DNA of 64,000 bases from Ruminococcus sp. (GCF_024684275.1 NZ_JAIKXF010000010.1:1-64000), one strand, 5' to 3'. Numbered from the stretch's first letter, positions 41,525 to 51,059 are shown. Made by a program: numbers and translations. The notes: generated from the letters alone by a model not told the origin.

Positions 41525-44281
41525 TTATTCCCCCTTTACAAGGACTTTTAGATACATAAGACTGAATTTACCGAGCCTGTCTGACTTTTTGAATATAGTC
41601 TTTGCAAGATCATTCAATACTTTTTCACATTTTTTAAGATCTTCCTCACTGGGAGTTTCATTGTTAAATGCAGTTCTTAGTGCAATATCAGTTATCTTTT
41701 CAAATCCGCCGTTTTCAAAGTATATACCTCCGTGCCATTTTTCAACGTTTTCAGCAAATTGCTTATAATTTCCATATTCTCCCCTGAGATTTATTTCGGC
41801 GAGAAGCTTTTCTGCATATGAATACATATATCTTATACGTTTTCGTGCGTCACCTGTCTTTATGTGTTTTTCTCTTATTTTTAGTATAAGAGCCCTTCTT
41901 CCGCGCATCATTATCACTAATGCTCCGATAAACAGGATAGTAATAAAGATATTCTTGATAAACGACGGGATATGTATTCCCTTGCCATTTTTGCCGCCCT
42001 TTACAATAGTTGTAGCTGTAACGCTTGTACCTATTGCAGAAGTTGTTGTGTGTGCTGAGGTGAGGGCTGTATTCTTTGTTGTATTTGATACAGAAGTATC
42101 AGTTGTAGTAGTTTGATCAGGGGGAGCTGATGTAGTTGTTTCGTCAGCCTGTGTAGTCTCAGGCGGTATATCCATCTGTGTGTAACCAGCTGTAAACTCA
42201 TATGGTATCCAGCCTATACCGTCGATGTAGACTTCAGCCCATGCGTGGCTTCTGTTATCTTTAACATTTATGGTTACAGAATCATCACTATTTTTTTTGC
42301 CGGCTTTCAGGTCGTTTTCCACAAGGATATAACCGGTAGCATATCTTGCAGGGATACCTGCCATTCTTGCAAGAATAACTCCTGATGTAGCATAATGGGT
42401 ACAATATCCCTTATGAGACTTCATCAGAAAATAATTGACAAAATCACGCGAGGAGGGGGTTGCTCCCGGCTCAAGCGTATAAGTGCTGTTAGAAGCCATT
42501 CTTATTCTTATATTATTGAGTATCTCGAATACTTCTTCCGCTGTACTGCCGTGTTCAATATTTACAAGGTCGCTGTAAGCCTCTCTTACTTCTTCCATGT
42601 CCTTGTTTTGCGGAACATCAAGATAGTTTTCATAAACGAAGTTCTTATAGCTGTTCTGCAAAAGCTCAGCCATGATGATATTGCCATGCTCATAAAGATA
42701 TGAAGTATCGGCAGAGAGCTCGTAATCTATGGTGAAATAATCGTCGTAGTTAATGAGATCATTATCCTTGCAGTATTTTAGTACTTTATCGCTCCATTTT
42801 TGGTCGGTTATTTCCGAGGCTGAGAAAACAGTTCTGTTAGAAGTAAAAGCAGAGTTCGGTGTAGGATCAAAGACGAGACTGCCGTTTTGGCTATCGTCTA
42901 AAAATACTTTCGTGTCTTTGTCGAGCAGAGCTTCTATATCATCGGGAGAGATCGGTACAAATTTATAAGAGGTCTCACCTTTTTTTTCGGTTTCTGGGAA
43001 AACAAGAGTATCATTTTCGTATTTTATCTTGCCGAAGTTCTCAATGCCGTACGGAGAGTATACTCGGCGTTTTTTTCTGGGACTGTTTTTGATCCAGATA
43101 GTATTCTTGTCCTCTTTTCTTTTTATGTACGTTCCGAAGATAGCAGGGAAGTTCTGTGGAGATATGCCATATTCTTCAAAATCATTGAACATCTTGTCAT
43201 TGTATTTTGATGACGGCATCTCGAACCACTCATTATCATGATATAGTGCTCGTATATCCTCTTTAAGATACAAAGGACCTGATACAGGCTTTTCAATAGT
43301 AATTGTAAGGTCTGTGATATTTTTGTAGCGGACATGATCACTGGTTCCGAGCTTGTGATTCTCATAGTCAAAGTTAAATCCGAAGGCATTAGTAAGATTT
43401 GCAATACTTTCGCCAAGATTATGGAATGAAAAATCCTCTGCTGCTTCTGTAATATCACGGCGCTTTTGATTTATAGAATCACTTCTCTTATAATGTGTGA
43501 TATTGAGATAACCGTTTGCGAGAACAGCTACTATCATAACAGAGGCAATAACAAACATACCGCATCTCTCGGTAACCTTTAGCTTCATATGCCGCTTAGG
43601 GAAAAACAAATTGTTTTTTCGGACAAATCCGCTTTGACCGCCGGAATATTCTCCCACATCAATAGTTGACATAGCCAGAATTGCGAGCCAGTACGATATA
43701 CACATAACTCCCCAGAATACAGGCATTTTCACACCGTTGTACAAACCTATTTCAAGTAATGGGAATGTCACCATAAGCGGGAGGACCGGATTCGGTCTGC
43801 ATATGGTAAAATAGCAAATCACTATTGCAAGGAGCCATATGTAAAAGACAAAAAGCGTTGTTACAGATGGTATTTCAAGTGCTTTTTTTAAGTCTTTGAA
43901 ATGAACAGCATTGGGATCTATGGATTCTTTGTATATTACGTTGTATACGTATTTAAATCCTTTAACTAATACTTCCGATTTTCTCCATGCCAATAATAAG
44001 AATCCAAGTACAGACAGCAGATATGCACCGAGGGCTTTTCCGCCCTTGAGAGCGATCAGGATATGGAATACTGCAAAACAGAAAAATGCAGCAGCGACCG
44101 CACTCTTATCATACCGGAAATGAAACATTCCCAAAAAAGACATAAGAACGGAAAGCATACCTATTATAGTGATAGCTGCCGCATAGATTTTTCTTCTGCT
44201 CGGGTGTTTTTGTTTTACGGACATTACTATGCTGTCGCTGATATTAATGCCGTTGGTGTTTTGTATGTTCTTTCTTTTCAT
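41525..44281 (-). CDS. Membrane transglutaminase-like protein (TgpA-type)
   Basis: A 918-residue protein. Five or six membrane helices lie in the first 250 residues, then an extracellular part with the transglutaminase core near 620-690: HKGYCTHYATSGVILARMAGIPARYATGY (catalytic Cys) and NRSHAWAEVYIDGIGW (catalytic His and Asp). A Thr-rich linker (about 700-760) leads to a final membrane helix and a cytoplasmic tail with a DUF4129-like helical block. Together with MoxR and DUF58 genes this is the classic transglutaminase operon of bacteria, thought to act on envelope proteins. The substrate is unknown. Start overlaps the DUF58 stop by one base. Confidence 0.85.
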   Translation of the reverse strand: MKRKNIQNTNGINISDSIVMSVKQKHPSRRKIYAAAITIIGMLSVLMSFLGMFHFRYDKSAVAAAFFCFAVFHILIALKGGKALGAYLLSVLGFLLLAWRKSEVLVKGFKYVYNVIYKESIDPNAVHFKDLKKALEIPSVTTLFVFYIWLLAIVICYFTICRPNPVLPLMVTFPLLEIGLYNGVKMPVFWGVMCISYWLAILAMSTIDVGEYSGGQSGFVRKNNLFFPKRHMKLKVTERCGMFVIASVMIVAVLANGYLNITHYKRSDSINQKRRDITEAAEDFSFHNLGESIANLTNAFGFNFDYENHKLGTSDHVRYKNITDLTITIEKPVSGPLYLKEDIRALYHDNEWFEMPSSKYNDKMFNDFEEYGISPQNFPAIFGTYIKRKEDKNTIWIKNSPRKKRRVYSPYGIENFGKIKYENDTLVFPETEKKGETSYKFVPISPDDIEALLDKDTKVFLDDSQNGSLVFDPTPNSAFTSNRTVFSASEITDQKWSDKVLKYCKDNDLINYDDYFTIDYELSADTSYLYEHGNIIMAELLQNSYKNFVYENYLDVPQNKDMEEVREAYSDLVNIEHGSTAEEVFEILNNIRIRMASNSTYTLEPGATPSSRDFVNYFLMKSHKGYCTHYATSGVILARMAGIPARYATGYILVENDLKAGKKNSDDSVTINVKDNRSHAWAEVYIDGIGWIPYEFTAGYTQMDIPPETTQADETTTSAPPDQTTTTDTSVSNTTKNTALTSAHTTTSAIGTSVTATTIVKGGKNGKGIHIPSFIKNIFITILFIGALVIMMRGRRALILKIREKHIKTGDARKRIRYMYSYAEKLLAEINLRGEYGNYKQFAENVEKWHGGIYFENGGFEKITDIALRTAFNNETPSEEDLKKCEKVLNDLAKTIFKKSDRLGKFSLMYLKVLVKGE

Positions 44282-45474
44282 TATATATCTATATCCTTTA
44301 TTGAGGCAGATATTCTGCCTACCACGACAGGTATAACGTTAAGTGAAGAATAACCGCCGCTTAAAGAAGCGGTTTTTTCTATATCATCAATGATCATAAC
44401 AGCGTTCTTGAAGTCAGCATCTACTTCCTCATCAATGCTGTCAAGTAGTTTTTCATTGAAATCAGAGCTTATATATGTGAATGAAGCAAATGAGAGCGAA
44501 TCATTCTCCTTGAAATAAACATCAGGATCCTGACAGTATCGAGTGTCATCAACTGAGTTTATAATCGTCTTGACGACCGCTGCAAGATCAGTCGAACTTG
44601 TTATGCTGTATTCTGCAAACCGATTCTGTAAAGCGTTGAAAAATACAACTGAGTGACATCTTTCATTATCCAGCAAAAACTGCGAGATAGAAAGAAATGT
44701 TTCAATAAGAGTATCTGTCACAGGTAGGGCAGCAGCACCTTCCGAATAGCATTTCAGATCAAGGAACAGCATACACGGAACATCTATCGGCAGGCTGTAA
44801 TCCTTTACGATAAACTCGTCCTTTTTTGAACTCAGCTTCCAGTGTATGCGATTGAGCTTATCGCCGGCGTTGTATTCGCGCAGGTCAAAAACCTCCGACG
44901 GATCATCACCGGGGCGGTGTTCCGAGAAAAGATCGCTTTCCTCGTTTACGCGGTCACTGTAATGAACGATGCCGCCGATATCATGTCCCTCGGGCATGAT
45001 AGTCACCTCTGAATGGACACTGCTTGCCGCTTTGAACTTGAATATCCTGAGCGGATCATAAATATTGAGATATAGTGTTCTTATTTTAATAGTACCGCAG
45101 AATTTTGAGTTGAGCTGAAAGGTCACACGCTGCGAATTCCTTGACTGTATGGGAAGAAAAAGATCAAAGGATGAAATGTCATGGCTGAATGAATTGTAGT
45201 ATTCCACCTTTGCCTCAGCCTTTCCGATAGGGAAAATGCTTTTATTTGTAACAACAAGCTGAACGGGGAAGTCCTTTGATTTTACAGTGTTCTTTTCTTT
45301 TACAGCAAATTCTACCTTGATACAGTGTTTTGTAATCAATGTAGAGACAAACATAATGATAGGCACAGCTATCATTACGATAAGAAGTACCAGAGCGAAG
45401 TCCCATATATATAGTATATAGAAAAGTGCGCATACTATTATGAGAATGATGAAGAGCAGCTTTGTAAGTACCAT
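44281..45474 (-). CDS. DUF58 domain protein
   Basis: A 397-residue protein with two N-terminal membrane helices (about 5-48) and a beta-rich domain, followed by the DUF58 signature EHRPGDDPSEVFDLREYNAGDKLNRIHWKLSSKKDEF near residues 180-216, then a vWA-like C-terminal part. DUF58 proteins pair with MoxR ATPases, which are thought to act as chaperones that load or assemble vWA proteins. The gene lies between moxR and the transglutaminase-like gene, as expected. Confidence 0.88.
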   Translation of the reverse strand: MVLTKLLFIILIIVCALFYILYIWDFALVLLIVMIAVPIIMFVSTLITKHCIKVEFAVKEKNTVKSKDFPVQLVVTNKSIFPIGKAEAKVEYYNSFSHDISSFDLFLPIQSRNSQRVTFQLNSKFCGTIKIRTLYLNIYDPLRIFKFKAASSVHSEVTIMPEGHDIGGIVHYSDRVNEESDLFSEHRPGDDPSEVFDLREYNAGDKLNRIHWKLSSKKDEFIVKDYSLPIDVPCMLFLDLKCYSEGAAALPVTDTLIETFLSISQFLLDNERCHSVVFFNALQNRFAEYSITSSTDLAAVVKTIINSVDDTRYCQDPDVYFKENDSLSFASFTYISSDFNEKLLDSIDEEVDADFKNAVMIIDDIEKTASLSGGYSSLNVIPVVVGRISASIKDIDI

Positions 45475-45483
45475 GCCGCCGCC

Positions 45484-46437
45484 TTACTTTTCGCCGATCC
45501 CGGGAACAGGGACTGTTCTTAAAATTTCTGTGATTATATCAGAAGCAGTCATATCCGAGAGCTTTGCTTTGGAATTCAGCATTATACGGTGCTCGAATAC
45601 GTCATTGCAGATATATGAGATGTCCTCTGGAATAACGTAGTCGCGTCCCATAGCAACAGCGATTCCCTTTGAAAGCTGCATAAGAGCAAGAGTACCGCGC
45701 GGACTGACGCCAAGCTTTAACATTGGATGATTACGTGTCGCGGCTGAAATAGAAACGATATACTCGTATATCCTATCGTCGATATAAATATTTGATATGT
45801 ATTCCTGAAGCTCGGTAATAAATGCGGCGTCTGCAACAGGGCTTACGCTTTGAAGCGGATTATCATTATGCTTAGCTTTAAGTATAGACACCTCGCCGCT
45901 GAAATCAGGATATCCCATGCTGAGCTTGATCATGAAACGATCAAGCTGAGAGTCGGGAAGATTATGTGTACCGGCTGAACCGATAGGATTCTGAGTAGCT
46001 ATTACAGTATAAGGCTCGGGAAGCTTATAGGTGTTACCGTCAACAGTAATGCTTTTTTCCTCCATAAGCTCAAGAAGGGCTGACTGTGTCTTGCTTGATG
46101 TACGGTTTATCTCATCAGCAAGAAAGAGATTGCAGAATGCAACACCGGGGCGAAACTCGAATTTTCCGTTACTCTTATTATATATGGAAAATCCTGTAAC
46201 ATCTGAAGGGAGTACATCGGGAGTAAACTGCATACGATTGTGTTCAAGAGAAAGTGCCTTTGAAAATGCAAGTGCAAGAGTTGTTTTACCTACGCCCGGG
46301 ATATCCTCTATCAGGATATGCCCCTTACACAGCATAGCCAGCAGTGCCTTGACTATTATAGCATCCTTGCCTATGACGGCTTTTTTTACTTCTGTGATTA
46401 CAGAATTTATTTTATTAGTGTAATAAGTCTTGTCCAT
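45484..46437 (-). CDS. MoxR family AAA+ ATPase
   Basis: A 317-residue AAA+ protein. Walker A is EDIPGVGKTT near 44-53, the Walker B LFLADEINRTSSKTQSALLELMEE near 108-131, sensor 1 IATQNP near 148, and LPDSQLDRFM and GVSPRGTLALMQLSK are typical of the MoxR class. It probably acts as a chaperone for the DUF58 partner encoded 9 bases downstream. ATAGGAGAAAC precedes the ATG. Confidence 0.92.
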   Translation of the reverse strand: MDKTYYTNKINSVITEVKKAVIGKDAIIVKALLAMLCKGHILIEDIPGVGKTTLALAFSKALSLEHNRMQFTPDVLPSDVTGFSIYNKSNGKFEFRPGVAFCNLFLADEINRTSSKTQSALLELMEEKSITVDGNTYKLPEPYTVIATQNPIGSAGTHNLPDSQLDRFMIKLSMGYPDFSGEVSILKAKHNDNPLQSVSPVADAAFITELQEYISNIYIDDRIYEYIVSISAATRNHPMLKLGVSPRGTLALMQLSKGIAVAMGRDYVIPEDISYICNDVFEHRIMLNSKAKLSDMTASDIITEILRTVPVPGIGEK

Positions 46438-46471
46438 ATTGTTTCTCCTATAAATTTGTTTATACTATATT

Positions 46472-46500
46472 ATTATAGCATTAAACCCTTGCATTTGCAA
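46472..46500 (-). promoter_or_regulatory. Sigma-A promoter of the moxR operon
   Basis: On the minus strand TTGCAA (46500-46495) and TATAAT (46477-46472), 17-base spacing, with TGC making an extended -10, 35 bases upstream of moxR. Confidence 0.75.
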
Positions 46501-46880
46501 TAGCTCTCTGTATATTTCTGCAAATGTTTTTTGTAACTATTCAGTTACCGGAAGTATACTTGTAAAATGTTATAAAATGGCGAAAACAACGTAAAACAGG
46601 GAGTTGAATTTTCCTCGGATACACAGTTAAAGGAAAGGCATTGTTACTATTTTGTAACTAAACGCGGTTAAAACTCAATTGTTATTAACAATTTATTTAC
46701 AGATAGTCTATTAAATCTCCATATAATATGTGCACATTTACTCCGAGTCAATAAATACCGTGGAAAATATTGACCACAAAATGGAAAAAATCCTGAAAGT
46801 ATTGCCATTTTGAGGAAGATGTGTTATCATATCAACAGCCCGAAAAATTTGAAAACACTTTTTCAGGAAAGGATGAGTTG
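46501..46880 (+). other. Long leader of the SleB-like hydrolase gene
   Basis: This stretch has no gene. TATAAT at 46722-46727 with TTTACA 19 bases upstream is a weak promoter candidate. The predicted leader then folds: GTGG (46760-46763) with CCAC (46774-46777), and CAAAATGG (46777-46784) with CCATTTTG (46805-46812). Further upstream are AATTGTTATTAACAATT (about 46677-46693) and TTTCCT/AGGAAA (about 46611-46637). I looked for the c-di-AMP riboswitch, common before wall hydrolases, and did not find it. Confidence 0.4.
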
Positions 46881-47852
46881 ATGGGTAATCTCAAAGCCGC
46901 AGCGTTAGCTTGCGGAGTAGTTGCTTCAGTTTTGGGCGGAGGAATCGGAGTTGCATATCTTACATCTTCGACCGTAAGTACATCTGATATAGTTAGTGCG
47001 GAGGGCCCGGTGGCAAACGCTATGAGTGCTGTTTCAAATACAGCATCTGAGCTTTCTGTAATGACAGAAAAGGCAACTGCAAACAAAAGAACAACCACCA
47101 AGAAATCTTATACAGTCGAAAAGTCGACGGCTGCAAGCAAAAAAACTGCTGCACAGGAAGGCACAACTTCTCTGTACGGTATAGAAGTAGCTACAACAGC
47201 TGCTCAGATTTCAAGATCGGTGCCCGCACCGGCTCATGCGCCGGCTGCAATCACACAGCCTGCTACGCAGGCATCTACAACTGCTGCGATCGTAGCAAGA
47301 GCTACAGAGGCAGTTAAAGCAACTACTGCAAAGCCGGTAGTTACAACAACATTGATGACAACAACGACTGCTACCACCACGACCACGATGGTAGAAACAA
47401 CAATTGCTGCAGAAGATTATGTTGAACCAACAACTGAAGCTCAGCAGGAACCAACAGAGACTTATGTTGAGCCTGAAACAGAGCCTGTAGTGATCGATGT
47501 TGAAACAGAAGAGGACTCATTGCCTATAACCGATGAAGAGTACGTGCTCCTTTGCAACGCTGTGGCACACGAAGCAGGCTGCAACTGGATCAGTACCGAG
47601 GATAAGGCAAAGGTAGTAGAAGTGATTATGAATAGAGTTTCTTCTCCTAAGTTCCCGAATACGATTTACGGTGTAATCACACAGCCGTACCAGTTCTCGG
47701 GTTCAAGTACATACGCAAACTTAAACACATACAGTTCTCACGTTACACAGAGCGTGAAGGACGCGGTTACTCTTTACTTCATGGAAAATGGATCCTTTAC
47801 TCAGGGTTACATTGGTTTCTGGGGTGACGGTTACAGTAACCACTTCTATTAA
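46881..47852 (+). CDS. SleB-like cell wall hydrolase with Thr-rich linker
   Basis: A 323-residue exported protein. ATG at 46881 has AAAGGA 7 bases upstream; the longer frame starts inside the leader. Residues about 5-30 form a signal or anchor helix (LACGVVASVLGGGIGVAYL). A low-complexity Ala/Thr/Val region (about 45-200, with runs such as TTTTTT) and an acidic stretch follow. The C-terminal domain (about 215-323) is of the Hydrolase_2/SleB class: LLCNAVAHEAG with the catalytic Glu, DKAKVVEVIMNRVSSPKFPNTIYGVITQPYQFS. It should cut peptidoglycan; SleB itself is a germination enzyme, but vegetative roles are common in clostridia. Confidence 0.85.
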   Translation: MGNLKAAALACGVVASVLGGGIGVAYLTSSTVSTSDIVSAEGPVANAMSAVSNTASELSVMTEKATANKRTTTKKSYTVEKSTAASKKTAAQEGTTSLYGIEVATTAAQISRSVPAPAHAPAAITQPATQASTTAAIVARATEAVKATTAKPVVTTTLMTTTTATTTTTMVETTIAAEDYVEPTTEAQQEPTETYVEPETEPVVIDVETEEDSLPITDEEYVLLCNAVAHEAGCNWISTEDKAKVVEVIMNRVSSPKFPNTIYGVITQPYQFSGSSTYANLNTYSSHVTQSVKDAVTLYFMENGSFTQGYIGFWGDGYSNHFY

Positions 47853-47864
47853 TTAATAGTATTA

Positions 47865-47896
47865 AAACAGTCGGCATACAGCCGGCTGTTTTTTTA
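47865..47896 (+). terminator. Terminator of the SleB-like gene
   Basis: AAACAGTCGGC (47865-47875) pairs with GCCGGCTGTTT (47881-47891), followed by a run of T. Confidence 0.9.
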
Positions 47897-47954
47897 CATA
47901 TAATTTAGAAAACAGCAGCAATCGAGGCAAAAGGCGGTGCCGGCTCTGCGCTTA

Positions 47955-47983
47955 TTGCATTAAAACTGCCGATGTGGTATAAT
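47955..47983 (+). promoter_or_regulatory. Sigma-A promoter of the Spx/ArsC-like gene
   Basis: TTGCAT (47955-47960) and TATAAT (47978-47983) with 17-base spacing, 37 bases before the start. Confidence 0.75.
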
Positions 47984-48020
47984 ATATTAAAAATAAGATA
48001 TAATGAAAAGGAGAATATAT

Positions 48021-48371
48021 ATGAAATTTATCTGCTATTCAAAGTGCACTACTTGCCAGAAGGCAAAAAAATGGCTGGACGACAGAGGCATATCTTATGA
48101 GCTTAGAGATATTAAAGAGAATAATCCCTCAGAGTCTGAGCTAAGGGAATGGTATAATAACAGCGGTCTGCCGATAAAAAGATTCTTTAATACAAGCGGT
48201 CTGCTATATAAATCAATGGAGCTGAAAAATAAGCTTCCAAATATGACCGATGATGAACAGATCAAGCTTCTTGCATCAGACGGAATGCTTGTTAAAAGAC
48301 CTATACTTGTTGACGGCGGTAATGTACTTGTGGGATTTAAAGAAAAGGAATACGAGGAGCTATTTAAGTAA
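48021..48371 (+). CDS. ArsC/Spx/MgsR family protein
   Basis: A 116-residue thioredoxin-fold protein. The ATG at 48021 follows AAGGAG. It has CTTC at residues 9-12, a CxxC redox switch as in Spx and MgsR, ELRDIKENNPSESEL typical of the family, and LVKRPILVDGG near 95 with the conserved Arg-Pro. It may be a reductase (YffB/ArsC-like) or an RNA-polymerase-binding redox regulator; the CxxC and context do not decide. Copper and redox stress may link it to the copA gene next to it. Confidence 0.85.
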   Translation: MKFICYSKCTTCQKAKKWLDDRGISYELRDIKENNPSESELREWYNNSGLPIKRFFNTSGLLYKSMELKNKLPNMTDDEQIKLLASDGMLVKRPILVDGGNVLVGFKEKEYEELFK

Positions 48372-48402
48372 CACTATTTTAAAAAATGTTAGCAGTGGCT
48401 AA

Positions 48403-48431
48403 TTGACATTTGTCAGGCTTTGCGGTATAAT
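48403..48431 (+). promoter_or_regulatory. copA promoter with cop-box-like operator
   Basis: TTGACA (48403-48408) and TATAAT (48426-48431) with 17-base spacing. Overlapping the -35 is TGACA-TT-TGTCA (48404-48415), which contains GACATTTGTC, one mismatch from the CopY-type cop box KACANNTGTA. A CopY/BlaI-type repressor gene is not in this window. Confidence 0.6.
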
Positions 48432-48454
48432 AAATTAATGAAAGGAGCTGACAT

Positions 48455-50965
48455 ATGAAGCAGTATAATGTTACGGGAATGAGCTGTGCCGCTTGCAGTG
48501 CACGTGTAGAAAAGGCTGTATCGGCAGTTGAGGGAGTTACATCATGTTCTGTCAGTCTCCTTACTAATTCAATGGGAGTTGAGGGGAATGCTTCCTCCGA
48601 AGCGATAATTGCCGCTGTAAAAAATGCAGGCTACGGTGCGACTGCAAAAGGTGAAAGTAATACATCGGTTTCAAAAGAGGACGAGCTCAAGGATACAGAA
48701 ACTCCTAAAATGAAGCGCCGGCTTATAGCTTCTATTGTATTTTTGCTTATTCTTATGTATATATCAATGGGACATACAATGCTTGGTGCTCCATTGCCCT
48801 CTGTTATGAACGGAAATCACGTTATGACAGCTCTTGCGGAGCTTCTTCTTGCCGCAATAGTAATGGTTATAAATCAGAAGTTCTTCATAAACGGATTCAG
48901 GGGCATTGTAAACCGTTCGCCTAATATGGATACTCTTGTAGCTCTTGGTTCGGGAGCTTCTTTTGTGTACAGTACAGCTGTTTTGTTCATGATGACTGCT
49001 GCACAGCAGAGAGGCGATAGAGCAGCAGTTCACGCTTATATGCATGATCTGTATTTTGAATCGGCAGCAATGATACTGACACTTATAACAGTGGGCAAAA
49101 TGCTTGAAGCCCGCTCTAAGGGAAAGACTACCGACGCTCTTAAAAGCCTTATGAAGCTTGCTCCTGAGACAGCTGTTGTAATTCGTGACGGAGAAGAAGT
49201 CATCGTGCCTGTCGAGCAGGTGAAAAAGGGCGAAATATTTGTTGTAAGGGCAGGGGACAGCATACCTGTTGACGGAATTGTAATTGAGGGCGAAAGTGCA
49301 GTAAATGAAGCTGCACTCACAGGAGAGAGCATACCTGTGGACAAAACAGCGGGTGACAGTGTATCCGCGGCTACAATTAACAGCTCAGGATATCTCCGCT
49401 GTGAAGCTTCGCGTATAGGCGAGGATACTACACTGTCACAGATAATAAAAATGGTAAGCGACGCGGCAGCTACTAAAGCTCCTATTGCGAAAATAGCCGA
49501 CAAGGTATCGGGAGTATTTGTTCCTGTTGTCATCGGAATAGCTCTGCTGACATTGATAGTATGGCTTATTATCGGAAGATCAGTAGGCTTTTCACTTAGC
49601 AGGGCGATTGCTGTACTTGTTATCAGCTGTCCCTGTGCTCTGGGACTTGCTACCCCTGTTGCAATTATGGTAGGAAACGGCGTAGGAGCTAAGAACGGTC
49701 TGCTTTTCAAGACTGCGGCTTCTCTTGAAGAGGCTGGCAAAGCGCAGATCATTGCTCTTGACAAAACAGGTACTATTACAAGCGGTGAGCCTAAGGTCAC
49801 AGACATTATCCCTGTAAAAAGTCACAGCGAAGATGAGCTTCTCAGGTTAGCTTATTCGCTGGAAAAGAAAAGTGAACACCCGCTTGCAGGCGCTGTAGTG
49901 AAATATGGAAATGAAAAAGATATTATCGCTGATGATATTACAGAATTCAGAGTTCTTGCAGGCAGCGGAGTATCTGGCAAATGCGGAGAAAGCTCATGTA
50001 TAGGCGGAAATCTCAGCTTAATAAGCTCATCAGCTGATTTAGATGAAAATATCATATCCTTGTCTGAAAAGTTGTCAGAGCAGGGGAAAACTCCTCTTTT
50101 CTTTGCCAAAAACGGGGAGCTTATAGGGATCATCGCCGTTGCTGACGTTATAAAGGATGAAAGTCCAAAGGCAATACGTGAATTACAGGATATGGGTATC
50201 CATGTAGTAATGCTTACAGGTGACAATGAACGTACAGCAAATGCTATCGGTGGTCAGGCAGGTGTTGACGAGGTAATAGCAGGTGTTCTTCCGGACGGCA
50301 AGGAAGCAGTCATACGCAGGCTGAAAAAGCAGGGAAAGACGGTTATGGTCGGTGACGGTATCAATGATGCACCTGCGCTTACAGCAGCGGATATAGGAAT
50401 AGCCATAGGGGCAGGGGCTGACGTAGCCATTGATGCTGCGGATATAGTTCTGATGAAAAGCCGGTTAAGCGATGTACCTGCGGCAGTAAGGCTCAGCAGA
50501 GCAACACTAAGGAATATCAGGCAAAATCTTTTCTGGGCATTTATCTATAATATTATCGGCATACCTCTTGCGGCAGGAGTTTATTCAAAGCTTTTCGGCT
50601 GGCAGATGAATCCCATGTTCGGAGCGGCAGCTATGAGTCTTTCAAGCTTTTTTGTTGTCAGCAATGCTCTGAGACTGAATTTCTTCAAGGTACACGACAG
50701 CAGCCGCGATAAAAAACGTATTAATAAGCTTTCCGAAGCCTCAAGTGAAACAAGTACGGTACTTATAAAGATAAATGGTATGATGTGCGGACACTGTGAA
50801 GCAAGGGTGAAAAAAGCTCTCGAGGAGCTTCCGTTTATTGATGAAGCAGCTCCAAGCCATGAAAAGGGCACTGCGGAGCTTAGTTTATCGGGAGTATTAG
50901 ATGAAAAAGCAGTAAAAAAAGCAGTTACCGATGCAGGCTATAAATATATTGGCATAAAGCAGTAG
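48455..50965 (+). CDS. copA: Copper-exporting P1B-type ATPase with N- and C-terminal HMA domains
   Basis: An 836-residue P-type ATPase that exports Cu(I). AAAGGAG precedes the ATG. An N-terminal heavy-metal domain has GMSCAACSARVE (CAAC at 11-14); eight membrane helices follow, with ISCPCALGLATP holding the CPC metal site. DKTGTI is the phosphorylated Asp, TGES the actuator motif, HPLAGAV the P1B histidine and GDGINDAPAL the hinge. After the last helix there is a second HMA domain with GMMCGHCEARV (near 775). The extra C-terminal domain is less common than N-terminal repeats and may have a regulatory or chaperone role. Confidence 0.95.
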   Translation: MKQYNVTGMSCAACSARVEKAVSAVEGVTSCSVSLLTNSMGVEGNASSEAIIAAVKNAGYGATAKGESNTSVSKEDELKDTETPKMKRRLIASIVFLLILMYISMGHTMLGAPLPSVMNGNHVMTALAELLLAAIVMVINQKFFINGFRGIVNRSPNMDTLVALGSGASFVYSTAVLFMMTAAQQRGDRAAVHAYMHDLYFESAAMILTLITVGKMLEARSKGKTTDALKSLMKLAPETAVVIRDGEEVIVPVEQVKKGEIFVVRAGDSIPVDGIVIEGESAVNEAALTGESIPVDKTAGDSVSAATINSSGYLRCEASRIGEDTTLSQIIKMVSDAAATKAPIAKIADKVSGVFVPVVIGIALLTLIVWLIIGRSVGFSLSRAIAVLVISCPCALGLATPVAIMVGNGVGAKNGLLFKTAASLEEAGKAQIIALDKTGTITSGEPKVTDIIPVKSHSEDELLRLAYSLEKKSEHPLAGAVVKYGNEKDIIADDITEFRVLAGSGVSGKCGESSCIGGNLSLISSSADLDENIISLSEKLSEQGKTPLFFAKNGELIGIIAVADVIKDESPKAIRELQDMGIHVVMLTGDNERTANAIGGQAGVDEVIAGVLPDGKEAVIRRLKKQGKTVMVGDGINDAPALTAADIGIAIGAGADVAIDAADIVLMKSRLSDVPAAVRLSRATLRNIRQNLFWAFIYNIIGIPLAAGVYSKLFGWQMNPMFGAAAMSLSSFFVVSNALRLNFFKVHDSSRDKKRINKLSEASSETSTVLIKINGMMCGHCEARVKKALEELPFIDEAAPSHEKGTAELSLSGVLDEKAVKKAVTDAGYKYIGIKQ

Positions 50966-50974
50966 AAAAATATG

Positions 50975-51004
50975 AAAAAGCAGTCTTTACGGCTGCTTTT
51001 TTCA
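50975..51004 (+). terminator. Terminator of copA
   Basis: AAAAAGCAG (50975-50983) pairs with CTGCTTTTT (50993-51001), T-run at the end, 10 bases after the stop. Confidence 0.88.
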
Positions 51005-51030
51005 GTATATCGTGAAATTTTTCTGCTCAC

Positions 51031-51059
51031 TTGCATTTTGAGGATTTTTGTGCTATAAT
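51031..51059 (+). promoter_or_regulatory. Sigma-A promoter of the topoisomerase operon
   Basis: TTGCAT (51031-51036) and TATAAT (51054-51059), 17-base spacing, with TGC giving an extended -10, 43 bases before the first start. Confidence 0.75.

Noticed and set aside
46501..46880. c-di-AMP (ydaO/yuaA) riboswitch before the SleB-like gene
   Set aside because: The conserved GGAGGAACC-type and GGGGUNAAUC-type blocks are absent.
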